DNA from: Myxococcus terminator_A
GTDB lineage: Bacteria > Myxococcota > Myxococcia > Myxococcales > Myxococcaceae
Assembly: GCA_049194865.1 (NCBI GenBank)
Contig: JBLZWL010000022.1
Coordinates: 124,001-188,000 of the forward strand
DNA length: 64,000 bases
Reading direction: 5' to 3'
Position 1 is the first letter of the stretch; every line of letters starts with the position of its first letter. Shown here in pieces: positions 32,391 through 47,730 of the stretch. The position numbers and the translations under genes are program-made. Under the pieces are notes generated by a model that was not told the origin of the DNA, ran no database searches, and worked only from the letters and a program-made list of their open reading frames with translations.

Positions 32391-33110
32391 ATGAACAAGC
32401 TCATCAAGTGGGGCCTGCCCGTGGTGGGTCTGGGCGTGCTCGCCGCCGGATGGTGGCTGGGACTGGCGTGGGCACCCCCGGACCGGGAGATGGGTGACGT
32501 ACAGCGCATCATGTACGTGCACGTGCCACTCCAGTGGATGGCGATGCTGGCCATGTTCCTGAACTTCGTGGCGGCGGTGACGTACCTGGTGCGCTCCACG
32601 GCGAGCTGGAAGCTGGACTCGACGGCGGAGGCGGCGGCCGAGGTCGGCCTCGTCCTCGGCGCGCTGGGCATGGTGACGGGGGCCATCTGGGGCCGTCCCA
32701 CCTGGGGCGTCTACTGGTCCTGGGATCCGCGCCTGACGTCGGAGGCCATCATGCTGGTGACGTACACCGGCTACCTGGTGCTGCGGCGCTTCGTGGAGGA
32801 CCCGGACAAGCGCGCGACGTGGAGCGCGGTGGTCGCGATTCTCGGCGCCATCAACCTGCCCATCGTCTGGTTCTCGGTGCGCTGGTGGCGCAGCCTGCAT
32901 CAGGTGCAGTCGAGCCCCAAGACGGTGGATCCGCAGATGGTGCTGTGCCTGCGAGTGTCGGCCATCGGCCTGTTGCTGCTGACCATCGCCATGCTGATGC
33001 ACCGCTATCGCATCGCCCTGGCCGAGCGCCGGGCGGAAGTGGCCCTCCCTGAAGCGCTGCCCGGCCCTGGCGGCTCGGCTTCTGTCCGCGACACCCCGAA
33101 GGTGGCCTGA
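32391..33110 (+). CDS. ccmC: Haem delivery protein CcmC (CcsA/HemX-like)
   Basis: CcmC binds haem at the periplasmic face of the inner membrane and hands it to CcmE. The 239-residue product has six hydrophobic segments and the conserved tryptophan-rich motif WGVYWSWDPRLTS. Periplasmic His residues occur at MYVHVPLQW and SLHQVQSS, which fit the two haem ligands. It begins three bases after the ccmB stop. The C-terminal 25 residues form a proline/alanine-rich extension. Confidence 0.93.
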   Translation: MNKLIKWGLPVVGLGVLAAGWWLGLAWAPPDREMGDVQRIMYVHVPLQWMAMLAMFLNFVAAVTYLVRSTASWKLDSTAEAAAEVGLVLGALGMVTGAIWGRPTWGVYWSWDPRLTSEAIMLVTYTGYLVLRRFVEDPDKRATWSAVVAILGAINLPIVWFSVRWWRSLHQVQSSPKTVDPQMVLCLRVSAIGLLLLTIAMLMHRYRIALAERRAEVALPEALPGPGGSASVRDTPKVA

Positions 33111-33112
33111 AC

Positions 33113-33286
33113 ATGACGACTTTGACGACGCTGGGAGTCCTCGCCCAGGCCGCGGGCCAGGTGGGCAGTGGCCGCATCCAGGGCGGCTGGGGCTATGTCT
33201 GGGCCTGCTACGGCATCACCGTGGCGGCGCTCGTGCTTTACTCGCTGTCTCTCTGGCTGCGCCGGCCCCAGGCCGCGAAGGAGTGA
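33113..33286 (+). CDS. ccmD: CcmD-like small membrane protein
   Basis: This short gene encodes 57 residues between ccmC and ccmE. It has one membrane helix (VWACYGITVAALVLYSLSLW) followed by a basic tail (LRRPQAAKE), the signature of CcmD, which stabilises the CcmABC-CcmE complex. The YGITVAAL-type pattern near the start of the helix matches the family. It starts at ATG 33113, two bases after the ccmC stop. Confidence 0.82.
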   Translation: MTTLTTLGVLAQAAGQVGSGRIQGGWGYVWACYGITVAALVLYSLSLWLRRPQAAKE

Positions 33287-33293
33287 GCCTGTC

Positions 33294-33791
33294 ATGACGC
33301 CTGTCGCTCGCAATCGATTGTTCGCCCTGGGAGCCCTGCTTGTCGCGGGCACGGGCCTGGGGTTCGTGGCCTTCGGCAACATCGGAGAGAACCTCGTCTA
33401 TTACTGGAGCCCCTCGGAGATGCTGGCCCAGGGGGAGAAGGCGTACTCGGCCACCATCCGCCTGGGTGGCGTGGTGCAGCCGGGCAGCATCCAGTGGAAC
33501 GCGGAGCACACCACCCTGCACTTCCGGGTGGCCAACGACGCCAACGAGGGCACCGCCAGCGTGCTGGTGCGCTCCACGGAGACGCCGCCGCAGATGTTCC
33601 GCGACAAGATTGGCGTCGTGGTGGAGGGCACCTACGACGCGTCCGGCGTGTTCAGCTCCAACCGGCTGATGGTGAACCACTCGAACGAGTACCGCGCGCC
33701 CAAGGAGGGCGAGGACCCGAACAAGTGGCGTGAGACGCTCTCCGAGGGCACGACGACGGCCAGCACGGGGACGGGCGCGGAGGCGCGGTGA
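33294..33791 (+). CDS. ccmE: Haem chaperone CcmE
   Basis: CcmE carries haem covalently on a histidine and delivers it to CcmF/CcmH. The 165-residue product starts at ATG 33294, has an N-terminal membrane anchor (ALGALLVAGTGLGFVAF) and a periplasmic OB-fold. The haem-binding motif is VNHSNEYRAP, with His and Tyr spaced as in H-x3-Y. The C-terminal tail is polar and Thr-rich. A longer in-frame extension lies within ccmD and is rejected. The stop overlaps the ccmF start. Confidence 0.93.
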   Translation: MTPVARNRLFALGALLVAGTGLGFVAFGNIGENLVYYWSPSEMLAQGEKAYSATIRLGGVVQPGSIQWNAEHTTLHFRVANDANEGTASVLVRSTETPPQMFRDKIGVVVEGTYDASGVFSSNRLMVNHSNEYRAPKEGEDPNKWRETLSEGTTTASTGTGAEAR

Positions 33792-35806
33792 ACGGGTCGA
33801 TTGGATACGGGCTGGTGCTCGGAGGGCTCGCGTTCGCGACCTTCGGCGCGCTGGTGGGCTTGGTCACCGGGCTGCGCCGCAACGAAGCGGGCTTCCCCTG
33901 GGTGATGCGCGCGGTGTGGGGCTTCGCCGGCTGCATGGTGGCCGCCAACCTCGTCATGGTCTACGCGCTCATCTCGCATGACTTCAGCGTGAAGTACGTG
34001 GCGCAGGTGGGCAGCCGGGACACGCCGCTGCTCTACACGGTGGTGTCGCTGTGGAGCGCGCTGGAGGGGTCCATCCTCTTCTGGGGCCTCATCATGGGCG
34101 TGTACATCGCGGCCTTCGCGTGGGTGCACCGCCGCGAGCACGCGCGCTACATGCAGCTGGCGCTGGGCACCATGCTGGCGGTGGGCGTGTTCTTCGCGTT
34201 CCTCATCGCCGGTCCCGCCAACCCCTGGGGCGCCGTGTCGCCCATTCCGGCGGACGGCCCCGGCCCCAATCCCCTGCTCCAGAACCACATCCTGATGGTC
34301 ATCCACCCGCCCTTCCTCTACCTGGGCTACGTGGGGATGACGGTGCCGTTCGGCGTCGCGGTGGCGGGCCTGTTGCGCGGCGAGATTGGCGAGGCGTGGA
34401 TGGCGCCCCTGCGTCGCTGGACGATGGTGGCGTGGCTGTTCCTGTCGATTGGCATCATCCTCGGCGCGTGGTGGGCATATGCCGTCCTCGGCTGGGGCGG
34501 CTACTGGGCGTGGGATCCGGTGGAGAACGCCAGCTTCCTGCCGTGGCTGACGGCGACGGCGTTCATGCACTCGACGATGGTGCAGGAGCGCAAGCGGATG
34601 CTGAAGCTGTGGACGCTGTCGCTCGCGCTCGCGTCCTTCGTGCTGACGATTCTGGGCACGTTCATGACGCGCTCGGGCATCTTCAACTCGGTCCACTCCT
34701 TCACCCAGTCGGACATCGGCCCCACGTTCCTGGTGTTCCTGGGCGTGCTGCTGGTGGTGTGCATCGGCCTGTTGGCGGTGCGCGGGCCGCTGCTGGTGCC
34801 CGAGGGGCGGCTGAGCTCGCTGGCCTCTCGTGAGGCGAGCATCCTGGTGAACAACCTGGTGTTCGTGGCCATTACCTTCACGGTGCTGCTGGGCACGCTG
34901 TACCCGCTGGTGTCCGAGGCGGTGCGCGGCGTGCGCGTCAGCGTGGGTGAGCCGTACTTCAACAAGATGGCGGTGCCGGGTGGCATCGCGGTGCTCTTCC
35001 TGATGGGCGTGGGCCCGGTGCTGCCGTGGGGCACGCCGGACAAGGACACGCTCAGGCGACAGTTCCTCATCCCCGCGGCGGTGGGCCTGCTCGTCACGGC
35101 CATCTGCTTCGCGGTGGGCCTGCGCGGCGTGTACCCGCTGCTGACCTTCGGGCTGGCGGGCTTCGTCACCGTCGTCACGCTGCGCGAGCTGGTGTCGCCC
35201 ATCCGGGTCCGCATGACGGAGCGCAAGGAGGGCCTTCTCACCGCGGTGTTCACGAGCGCGACCAAGGCGCAGCGCCGCTTCGGCGGCTACGTGGTCCACC
35301 TGGGCATCGTGGTGCTCATCGTCGCGGTGTCGGCGTCGTCCTCGTACGTGAAGCACACGTCCGGCACGTTGAAGAAGGGCCAGACGATGATGCTGGATGG
35401 CTACCAGCTCAAGTACCAGGGGCTGATGAGCGGCGAGGAGCCGCACCGCACCTTCGTCGCGGCGCGCGTGGAGGTGACGACGCCGGGCGGCAAGGTGGAG
35501 GAGATGAAGCCCCGCCTGAACTACTACGAGCGGAGCACGGACCCCATCGGCACGCCCGCGGTGCGCGAGACGGCCGGTGAGGACCTGTACATCTCCTTGA
35601 TGGCCTTCTCCGAGCAGGCGGGCAACGCGAGCTTCAACGTCTGGGTCTTCCCGCTGGTGGGGTGGATCTGGTGGAGCATCCCGCTGATGGTGCTGGGCAC
35701 GCTCATCTCGCTGTGGCCTCGGCGGCGGGCGGCGGTGGCGACGGCCAGCTCGGAAGTGGGCGCTTCGCCCTTGCCGGGTGGTGACGCGGAGCGGGGGGCC
35801 GCGTGA
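33788..35806 (+). CDS. ccmF: Haem lyase CcmF
   Basis: CcmF, with CcmH, ligates haem to apocytochrome c in the periplasm. The 672-residue product has about 15 membrane helices and the family's tryptophan-rich motif WGGYWAWDPVENASFLPWL, with conserved His residues at NHILMVIHPPFLY and FMHSTMV. It begins with a GTG that overlaps the ccmE stop and ends with a TGATG overlap into ccmG. The length is typical of CcmF. Confidence 0.95.
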   Translation: MNGSIGYGLVLGGLAFATFGALVGLVTGLRRNEAGFPWVMRAVWGFAGCMVAANLVMVYALISHDFSVKYVAQVGSRDTPLLYTVVSLWSALEGSILFWGLIMGVYIAAFAWVHRREHARYMQLALGTMLAVGVFFAFLIAGPANPWGAVSPIPADGPGPNPLLQNHILMVIHPPFLYLGYVGMTVPFGVAVAGLLRGEIGEAWMAPLRRWTMVAWLFLSIGIILGAWWAYAVLGWGGYWAWDPVENASFLPWLTATAFMHSTMVQERKRMLKLWTLSLALASFVLTILGTFMTRSGIFNSVHSFTQSDIGPTFLVFLGVLLVVCIGLLAVRGPLLVPEGRLSSLASREASILVNNLVFVAITFTVLLGTLYPLVSEAVRGVRVSVGEPYFNKMAVPGGIAVLFLMGVGPVLPWGTPDKDTLRRQFLIPAAVGLLVTAICFAVGLRGVYPLLTFGLAGFVTVVTLRELVSPIRVRMTERKEGLLTAVFTSATKAQRRFGGYVVHLGIVVLIVAVSASSSYVKHTSGTLKKGQTMMLDGYQLKYQGLMSGEEPHRTFVAARVEVTTPGGKVEEMKPRLNYYERSTDPIGTPAVRETAGEDLYISLMAFSEQAGNASFNVWVFPLVGWIWWSIPLMVLGTLISLWPRRRAAVATASSEVGASPLPGGDAERGAA

Positions 35807-36366
35807 TGCGTCGGTACCGCTACACCATCGGCTTCGTCATCCTCTGCGTGGGCCTGTTGGTGGTGCTGGCCAAGGGCTTCGGGCGCAATCCGCACGAGGT
35901 GCCCTTCATGATGGCGGGCAAGCCGGCGCCGGACTTCGTGCTGCGCTCGCTGGACACCGGTGAGAAGGTGAGCCTGGCGGACCTGAAGGGCCGCCCGGTG
36001 GTCATCAACTTCTGGGCGTCGTGGTGTGGGCCCTGTCAGTACGAGCACCCGGTGCTGGAGTGGGGGCAGCGGGAGTTCGGCTCGCAGGCGGTGTTCCTGG
36101 GCGTGGTGTTCGAGGACTCCGAGGACAACGCCCGCGCGTTCCTGCGCCGCCAGGGGTACAGCTTCCCGCAGCTGGTGGATCCTCGCTCGCGCATGGCGGT
36201 GAGCTATGGCGTGGCAGGTGTGCCGGAGACCTACTTCATCAACCCGGCCGGCACCATCCTGGGCAAGCACGTGGGGCCCATCGACCCGGAGACGCTGACC
36301 AGGCGCATCCGCGAGATGACAACCACCGCGGAGGCTCCGTCTCCCGCCGAGGCGGCCCGGCCGTAG
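35806..36366 (+). CDS. ccmG: Thiol:disulfide interchange protein CcmG (DsbE)
   Basis: This membrane-anchored thioredoxin reduces apocytochrome c or CcmH thiols before haem ligation. The 186-residue product has an N-terminal helix (IGFVILCVGLLVVLA), FMMAGKPAPDFVL, the redox motif FWASWCGPCQYEHP and the cis-Pro region GVPETYFI, all as in CcmG. The ATG at 35806 overlaps the ccmF stop by one base. It is the last ccm gene of this operon; ccmH and ccmI lie about 21 kb to the right. A 9-bp hairpin follows the stop. Confidence 0.93.
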   Translation: MRRYRYTIGFVILCVGLLVVLAKGFGRNPHEVPFMMAGKPAPDFVLRSLDTGEKVSLADLKGRPVVINFWASWCGPCQYEHPVLEWGQREFGSQAVFLGVVFEDSEDNARAFLRRQGYSFPQLVDPRSRMAVSYGVAGVPETYFINPAGTILGKHVGPIDPETLTRRIREMTTTAEAPSPAEAARP

Positions 36367-36369
36367 CGC

Positions 36370-36398
36370 TTCACCGGAGGACTCTCGCTTCCGGTGAA
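36370..36398 (+). terminator. Hairpin after ccmG, possible terminator
   Basis: A perfect 9-base-pair stem (36370-36378 with 36390-36398) and an 11-base loop begin four bases after the ccmG stop. There is no T-tract, so it may be an intrinsic terminator of weak type or only an mRNA 3'-end structure. Confidence 0.45.
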
Positions 36399-36472
36399 AT
36401 CGGCGTGTTATTCCACGACTTGCGCTGGACCGAGAGGGCCTCCCCCCGCCCTCCGCACAGCAAGGTGGACCC

Positions 36473-37798
36473 ATGCGGTGCCCGGAGTGCGGCGAAGCCT
36501 CGAACAGTCGGCTGAGGTACTGCGAGAACTGCGGCGCGAAGATGCCCGAGGCCCCCCAGGGCCTGACGGGCTCGCGGCCCGCGCTCAGGGGAACTCGTCC
36601 CAAGCGCTCGATGGAGGAGCCGTCCTACGCGGCGGATATCATCGACGAGGCGGAGGCCCACAGTCAGGGCGTCGACTATGTGCCGCCAGCGACGGCGGCG
36701 AAGTCGAAGGTGAAGGCGATAGCGGCGGCGGTGGACACATCCGAGGACACGGACCCGGGACAGACGGGCCCCAAGTACGACGGCCCCCGGTGGCTGGCGA
36801 GCGTGCCGGCGCACTCGCAGAGCGTGGTGGGGCTGGCGGTGCTGGCCTTCGCGCTGGCGCTCTCCATCCTCCCCTCCTTCGACGGCGTGGGCGTGGTGGG
36901 CACGGTGCTGGCCCTGGTGGGCGGAGTGCTGCTGGTGGCGAGCGAGCTGCGCCTGGCGGGCGAGGCCACGGGCGTCACGAAGCTCGTGCCCTCGGTGCTC
37001 TATCGCCCCGAGGTGGCGGCGGCGTACGCGGCGCTGCTGACGGCGCTGGCGGTGCGGATGCTGGGGCTGGGCTTCACGCCCGTGCTGTGGCTGCTGGGCG
37101 CGGGGCTCGTCGTCCATGACCAGTACCGCAAGGTGATTGCAGGCCCCGAGGGCATGCTGGCGCGCTACTTCGACCTGAAGCAGTTGCTGGTCGTTCCGGA
37201 GGTGGTGGCGCTGGGGGGCGTGGCGCTGTGCGTGCTGACGCTCTTCGCGCCGTGGGCGACGGTGAGCACGCTGCCCGTGGTGGCGGGTGCGCCAGTGCCC
37301 GCGGGCCCTCCGGAGCTGCACGTCATCGCCGCGCCGCAGGCCGCGGACGACGTGCTCTACACTGCGGGTTCTGGCATCACCACGCTGTCCGGGTGGGACT
37401 TGTCCGGGTCCGTGGTGATGGAGCTGCTTTTGTTGTCGCTGCTGGGGTTGCTCGCGCTGCGGCCTGAAGTGTCGCGGCCCGCGTGGACGCGCTTTGCTCC
37501 GGCCGGCGTCGTGGGGCTGGGCCTGGTCTGGGCGCTGGTGCACATCCGGCTGTCGCCGGGGCCCATCATCTTCGTCATCGGGCTGGGCGCGGTGGGTGTG
37601 CAGGCGTTCCGGCAGCTGCGCGAGGCGCAGGTACAGGCGGCACCCGTGGCCGCGTATGACGACGGTCTGGATGAGACGGAGCGCATGGACGATGAGCCGG
37701 ACCCGGACAACATGGGTCCAGACGATGAGCCGGAGCCTGACCCGGACAACATGGGTCCAGACGACGAGGAAGAGGACGTGAAGCCTCGCAGGCGGTGA
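36473..37798 (+). CDS. Zinc-ribbon membrane protein with acidic repeat tail
   Basis: The 441-residue protein opens with a zinc ribbon (CPECGEASNSRLRYCENCG, two CxxC knuckles). After about 100 polar residues come roughly eight membrane helices in several blocks. The C-terminus is highly acidic and carries two copies of the unit DPDNMGPDDE. I know of no function for it. The zinc ribbon suggests a cytoplasmic sensor or adaptor on a membrane domain. It lies 106 bases after ccmG on the same strand and converges with the polyketide synthase gene with a 24-base gap. Confidence 0.78.
   Translation: MRCPECGEASNSRLRYCENCGAKMPEAPQGLTGSRPALRGTRPKRSMEEPSYAADIIDEAEAHSQGVDYVPPATAAKSKVKAIAAAVDTSEDTDPGQTGPKYDGPRWLASVPAHSQSVVGLAVLAFALALSILPSFDGVGVVGTVLALVGGVLLVASELRLAGEATGVTKLVPSVLYRPEVAAAYAALLTALAVRMLGLGFTPVLWLLGAGLVVHDQYRKVIAGPEGMLARYFDLKQLLVVPEVVALGGVALCVLTLFAPWATVSTLPVVAGAPVPAGPPELHVIAAPQAADDVLYTAGSGITTLSGWDLSGSVVMELLLLSLLGLLALRPEVSRPAWTRFAPAGVVGLGLVWALVHIRLSPGPIIFVIGLGAVGVQAFRQLREAQVQAAPVAAYDDGLDETERMDDEPDPDNMGPDDEPEPDPDNMGPDDEEEDVKPRRR
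37700..37764 (+). repeat. Two copies of a 39-base unit in the acidic tail
   Basis: A 26-base stretch is repeated exactly at 37700-37725 and 37739-37764, with a 39-base period, preserving the frame (13 residues). It encodes the repeated DPDNMGPDDE element. It is probably a recent in-frame duplication. Confidence 0.85.
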
Positions 37799-37822
37799 CC
37801 TCGCGGTTCGAGGCGGAGCCCG

Positions 37823-44356
<6,534 letters not shown>

Positions 44357-44396
44357 GAAGGAGTCCTTCCTGCTGCGTGTGAACAGGCAAGACGCT

Positions 44397-45251
44397 TCAG
44401 GCGCGCATCCATCTCCAGGCAGCGCGAGCGGGCGTCACCCTGGGCGAGAGCGGGCGCAGGCCGTCCTCTGGCAACAAGCGAAGTACGTCGCGGACCGACT
44501 CCAGCTCCGCGCGCAGCATCCGCAGGAATGTTTCTTGATGATCGCGGATGAAGAAATGACCGCCTGGGAGGACGTGCGCGCGGATGGGGGCGGCGGCGAG
44601 CTCGGACCACGCCAGGGCTTCGGCGGGAGTCGCCGCGGAGTCGTCCCGGCCACTGAAGACGGTGACGGGACAGCGCAGGAGGTCCGACTGGGAATGGCGA
44701 TACGTTTCAATCAATGCGGCATCTGCTCGCATGGACGGAAGGACGGCCGCGAGCAGGTCCGTGTCCTGGCGGAGTCTCGCGGGAATGCCTCCCAGGGCAG
44801 CGACGAAGTCGACGAACTCCGCGTCGGAGAGCACGTGGGTTTCACGCACGAGGCCACGCCGATGAGGGGCCCTGTGCGCGCCCACCAGCAATGCACAGGG
44901 AGGGCTGCCCTGCCGTCGCTGGAGGTGGATGGCGAGCTCATAGGCAATCAGGGCCCCCATGCTGTAGCCAAACAAGGCGAGCGGTCTGCTCGCGAACGGC
45001 GCCAGGGCGAAGGCCACGGACCCCACCAGTCTCCGCATGGAGGTCTGAGGGGGTTCCTCAGCTCGCTCCTGTCGGCCAGGGAGCCGCATGGGAATGACTT
45101 GCACCCAGTCCGGCAGAATCGATGACCAGTCGCGATAGATCGACGAGGTCCCGCCCGCATAGGGAAAACACAACAGATGCAGTTCGACATCGCTCCGCGG
45201 AGGACACGGAAACCAGGGCGACAGCGCGACGCCTGACTTTCCTTCCGACAT
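44397..45251 (-). CDS. Type II thioesterase associated with the polyketide synthase
   Basis: Type II thioesterases clear misprimed or stalled acyl groups from PKS or NRPS carriers and can sometimes release product. The ATG at 45251 gives 284 residues; a longer frame has no support. The protein shows LHLLCFPYAGGTSSIYRDW, MRLPGRQER, nucleophile Ser in LFGYSMGALIAYELA, the acid in SGRDDSA and His in PGGHFFIRDH, all diagnostic of the GrsT family. The PKS lacks an integral thioesterase, so this enzyme may be needed for release. It is the first gene of the operon, behind a promoter at 45326-45353. Confidence 0.9.
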   Translation of the reverse strand: MSEGKSGVALSPWFPCPPRSDVELHLLCFPYAGGTSSIYRDWSSILPDWVQVIPMRLPGRQERAEEPPQTSMRRLVGSVAFALAPFASRPLALFGYSMGALIAYELAIHLQRRQGSPPCALLVGAHRAPHRRGLVRETHVLSDAEFVDFVAALGGIPARLRQDTDLLAAVLPSMRADAALIETYRHSQSDLLRCPVTVFSGRDDSAATPAEALAWSELAAAPIRAHVLPGGHFFIRDHQETFLRMLRAELESVRDVLRLLPEDGLRPLSPRVTPARAAWRWMRA

Positions 45252-45325
45252 CACCACCCCTGTCCAGACGAAGACGGCGCGCGCCCGACAAAGCAAGACG
45301 GCCAGACAATCGCTATCGCCAAAAC

Positions 45326-45353
45326 AAGATACGCCACGCCCTCCGGGCGTCAA
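45326..45353 (-). promoter_or_regulatory. Sigma-70-type promoter for the thioesterase-PKS operon
   Basis: On the minus strand TTGACG and TATCTT are separated by 16 bases, close to the consensus -35/-10 pair. The start point would be near 45319, giving a leader of about 68 bases. The surroundings are A/T-rich compared with flanks. Confidence 0.65.
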
Positions 45354-45527
45354 GCGGCAAATGCCATTGAATGAGTCCAAAGCAGGTGCATCTGGATTTG
45401 CATCGAAGCTGCGCGGCTTTGATTGAGTCTTCACCTCTCCATGGGACTGACCCGCAGCGCGACATCGCTCATCAGGCTGTGCGGGCGACGCGCGCTTCAG
45501 CCGCCTCAATCATGAGCAGGAAGACTA

Positions 45528-45555
45528 CTCCCGCGGAGCCCAGACCCCGCGGGAG
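45528..45555 (-). terminator. Hairpin after the serine hydrolase gene, possible terminator
   Basis: A perfect 9-base-pair stem (45547-45555 and 45528-45536) with a 10-base loop lies nine bases past the stop on the minus strand. The following bases, TAGTCTTCCT, are only mildly T-rich, so termination is plausible but not certain. Confidence 0.5.
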
Positions 45556-45563
45556 CGGAGACG

Positions 45564-47036
45564 TCAGGGAGCCTTCGCCGCGCCCTGTTCGATCTCCTTG
45601 AGCACCTTCTCCGCGTTCGTGTTCGTGGGATCCAGCTCCAGCGAGCGGCGGTAGCTCGCCGTGGCCAGGGCCTTGTCACCGTGGGCCAGATACGCCTCGC
45701 CCAGGCTGTCATGGACGTTCCCATCCTGCGGGAACAGCTCCACGTTGAACTTGAAGATCTCGATGGCCTCCGGCACGCGGCCGCCCTGCATCAACTGATA
45801 GCCGACGCGGTTGAGCTCCCCTGGACCGAAGAAGTACTCGGCGGGCTTCTTCGCCTTGACCGTCTTGTACTGCGCGATGGCCTCCGTGGCGGTCCCCTTG
45901 GCGAGCGACTGCCACACCACGTCGCTGATCGGCAGCTGCGGAGCCTGGGGCGTGACGCCGTGCAGGACGCTCAAGGCGCCCACCGCCAGGCTTCGCGCCC
46001 GCACTCCGCGCCCCACGTTGCTCAGAACGATGACGACCTCTTTCTTCTCCGGCACCCGCAGCAGGAACGAGCTGAAGCCGTTGATGCCGCCGCCGTGGGC
46101 CACGGTCGCGACCTTCGACTTCCCGTCATCCAGTTGGGTCGGCTCCATGCTCCAGCCGAAGCCGTAGTCGTCCAGCCCCGGGGTGAACATCTTCTGCTTC
46201 AGCGCCGCCGGCAGCACCTTGTCGCCGTAGAGCGCGCGGTCCCACAGATAGAGGTCCTCCACCGTCGAGTACATCGACCCGGCCGCGTAGGGCAGGCCCA
46301 TGTCGAGGTACGCCGCGTTCACGAACCCATCCGGGTTGCGCTCGTACCCGCTCGCGCGCTTCGCCAGCACCGTCGATGACACGTCGAAGCCCGTGTTCTT
46401 CATCCCCACCGGCTCGAAGATCCGCTCGCGCAGCACCTGCGCGTAGGTCTTGCCCGTCACCTTCTCGATGATGGCGCCCAACAAGAAGTAACCCGAGTTG
46501 TTGTACGAGTACTTCGACCCCGGCTCGAACTCCAGGTCGCCGCTGGCGAACTGCTTCACGAAGTCGGGCACCGTGTACGGGTTGCGAGAGATCTTCTCAC
46601 CGAAGTCCGGCCGCGACGTGTAGCTGGGGATGCCCGACGTGTGGTTCAGCAGGTGCGTCACGGTGATGCGCGCGCCCGTGTCCTGACGGTAGTCCGGCAG
46701 GTGCTTCGTGATGGAGTCCTCGAGCCCCACCTTGCCCTCTTCCACGAGCTTCAGGATGAGCACGGCGGTGAACTGCTTGGTGACGGAGCCGATGCGGAAC
46801 TTCGTGTCCGGCGTCACCGGGAGCTGCCACTCGAAGTTCGCCTGGCCATACCCCTTCTTGAGGATGATGCCCTTGTCGTCGGCGACCAGCAGCGCCCCGT
46901 TGAACTGCTTCAGCTCGGTGTACTTCGCCGCCAGGCGATCAATCGAATCCTTCCGACTCGCCGCGCTCGCGGGTGACACCCCGAGCAACAGCGCCAGTCC
47001 CACGACGACACCAACATTCATCCACCCGCGCTTCAT
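45564..47036 (-). CDS. Secreted serine hydrolase (class C beta-lactamase fold) with TPR tail
   Basis: The 490-residue product has a signal peptide (VVVGLALLLGVSPASA) and a penicillin-binding-protein-like/beta-lactamase domain: the nucleophile in GSVTKQFTA (SxxK), the YNN motif in YSYNNSGY and the third motif in AHGGGINGFS. These enzymes act on peptidoglycan-type peptides, esters or amides in the periplasm. The C-terminal 100 residues contain tetratricopeptide-like repeats (NVHDSLGEAYLAHGDKALA written as LGEAYLAHGDKALA). GGGAG precedes the ATG at 47036. It lies next to the PKS operon on the same strand, but has its own 3' hairpin and need not be part of it. Confidence 0.9.
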   Translation of the reverse strand: MKRGWMNVGVVVGLALLLGVSPASAASRKDSIDRLAAKYTELKQFNGALLVADDKGIILKKGYGQANFEWQLPVTPDTKFRIGSVTKQFTAVLILKLVEEGKVGLEDSITKHLPDYRQDTGARITVTHLLNHTSGIPSYTSRPDFGEKISRNPYTVPDFVKQFASGDLEFEPGSKYSYNNSGYFLLGAIIEKVTGKTYAQVLRERIFEPVGMKNTGFDVSSTVLAKRASGYERNPDGFVNAAYLDMGLPYAAGSMYSTVEDLYLWDRALYGDKVLPAALKQKMFTPGLDDYGFGWSMEPTQLDDGKSKVATVAHGGGINGFSSFLLRVPEKKEVVIVLSNVGRGVRARSLAVGALSVLHGVTPQAPQLPISDVVWQSLAKGTATEAIAQYKTVKAKKPAEYFFGPGELNRVGYQLMQGGRVPEAIEIFKFNVELFPQDGNVHDSLGEAYLAHGDKALATASYRRSLELDPTNTNAEKVLKEIEQGAAKAP

Positions 47037-47182
47037 TCAGAGCTCCCGCGACAATTTGAAGAACCAGCACCTGGCGTGCCCATGTGCTCGGGCCCACATC
47101 CACCTCCCAGGCACGAACGAAGGCGACTTCAATTGCGTACAGGCATGGCATGGGCCGGAGGCCCGCGCTACCTTGAGACCTG

Positions 47183-47695
47183 ATGCGCAATAATCCCCCT
47201 TGGCACGCGCTGGCGATCTGTGTGCTCGCAGCGATGACCTGGGCCTGCCGGAGCGAGCCTCCCCCCAGCTACGTCCGCATCGAAGGCCCTGCGCCGGTCC
47301 TCGAGGACGCACCGGATGCACGCGCGGTGCTGGTGGTGTTCTGGGCGTCCTGGTGTCCCCCTTGTCGCAAGGAGACGCCCCAGCTCCGTGCCCTGGCCGA
47401 AGCACCTCCCGAGGGGCTCCAGGTCGTCGTCTTCAGCCACGACAAGGACTTCAAGGCCGTGGAGTCGTACTTCGAGGGCCCTCCCCCTCCCGAGCTGCGC
47501 GTGCGCCTGGACACGGGCAAGCAGGTCGCCCACGCGTTTGGCGTGGAGCTGCTCCCAACCAGCCTCCTCGTGGTCGACGGCAGGCTGGTCGCCCGCTTCC
47601 CAGGCCCTCGCGACTGGGACTCCCGGGCCATGCGGCGCCTCCTGGAGAAATTGACGCGCCCACCCGAGAGCCGGGCCACGGGCTCGGCGAATTGA
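47183..47695 (+). CDS. TlpA-like thioredoxin lipoprotein
   Basis: The 170-residue product has a lipoprotein-type signal ending MTWAC and a thioredoxin domain with the redox motif FWASWCPPCRKETP. The cis-Pro segment ELLPTSLLVVDGRLVARF is typical of TlpA/ResA-like thiol-disulfide proteins, which reduce disulfides in the periplasm. It begins a run of rightward genes for metal efflux, and its reductase activity may keep the many cysteines of the following proteins reduced. This link to efflux is inference from order alone. The neighbouring gene begins 35 bases after it. Confidence 0.85.
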   Translation: MRNNPPWHALAICVLAAMTWACRSEPPPSYVRIEGPAPVLEDAPDARAVLVVFWASWCPPCRKETPQLRALAEAPPEGLQVVVFSHDKDFKAVESYFEGPPPPELRVRLDTGKQVAHAFGVELLPTSLLVVDGRLVARFPGPRDWDSRAMRRLLEKLTRPPESRATGSAN

Positions 47696-47730
47696 CTCGG
47701 CCCCTCCGTCCTGGCTAAGCCAGCGGGTGG

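Larger units (their letters stand above)
45252..45563. other. Intergenic region upstream of the thioesterase-PKS operon
   Basis: This 312-base gap between the thioesterase start and the end of the serine hydrolase gene is less GC-rich than its surroundings. It holds a candidate promoter for the PKS operon and a hairpin past the serine hydrolase stop. No other gene or RNA is apparent. Confidence 0.6.

Noticed and set aside
33632..35446. A 604-residue open frame antisense to ccmF
   Set aside because: It is Arg/His-rich, has no domain signature, and covers a firmly identified gene; high GC makes such antisense frames common here.
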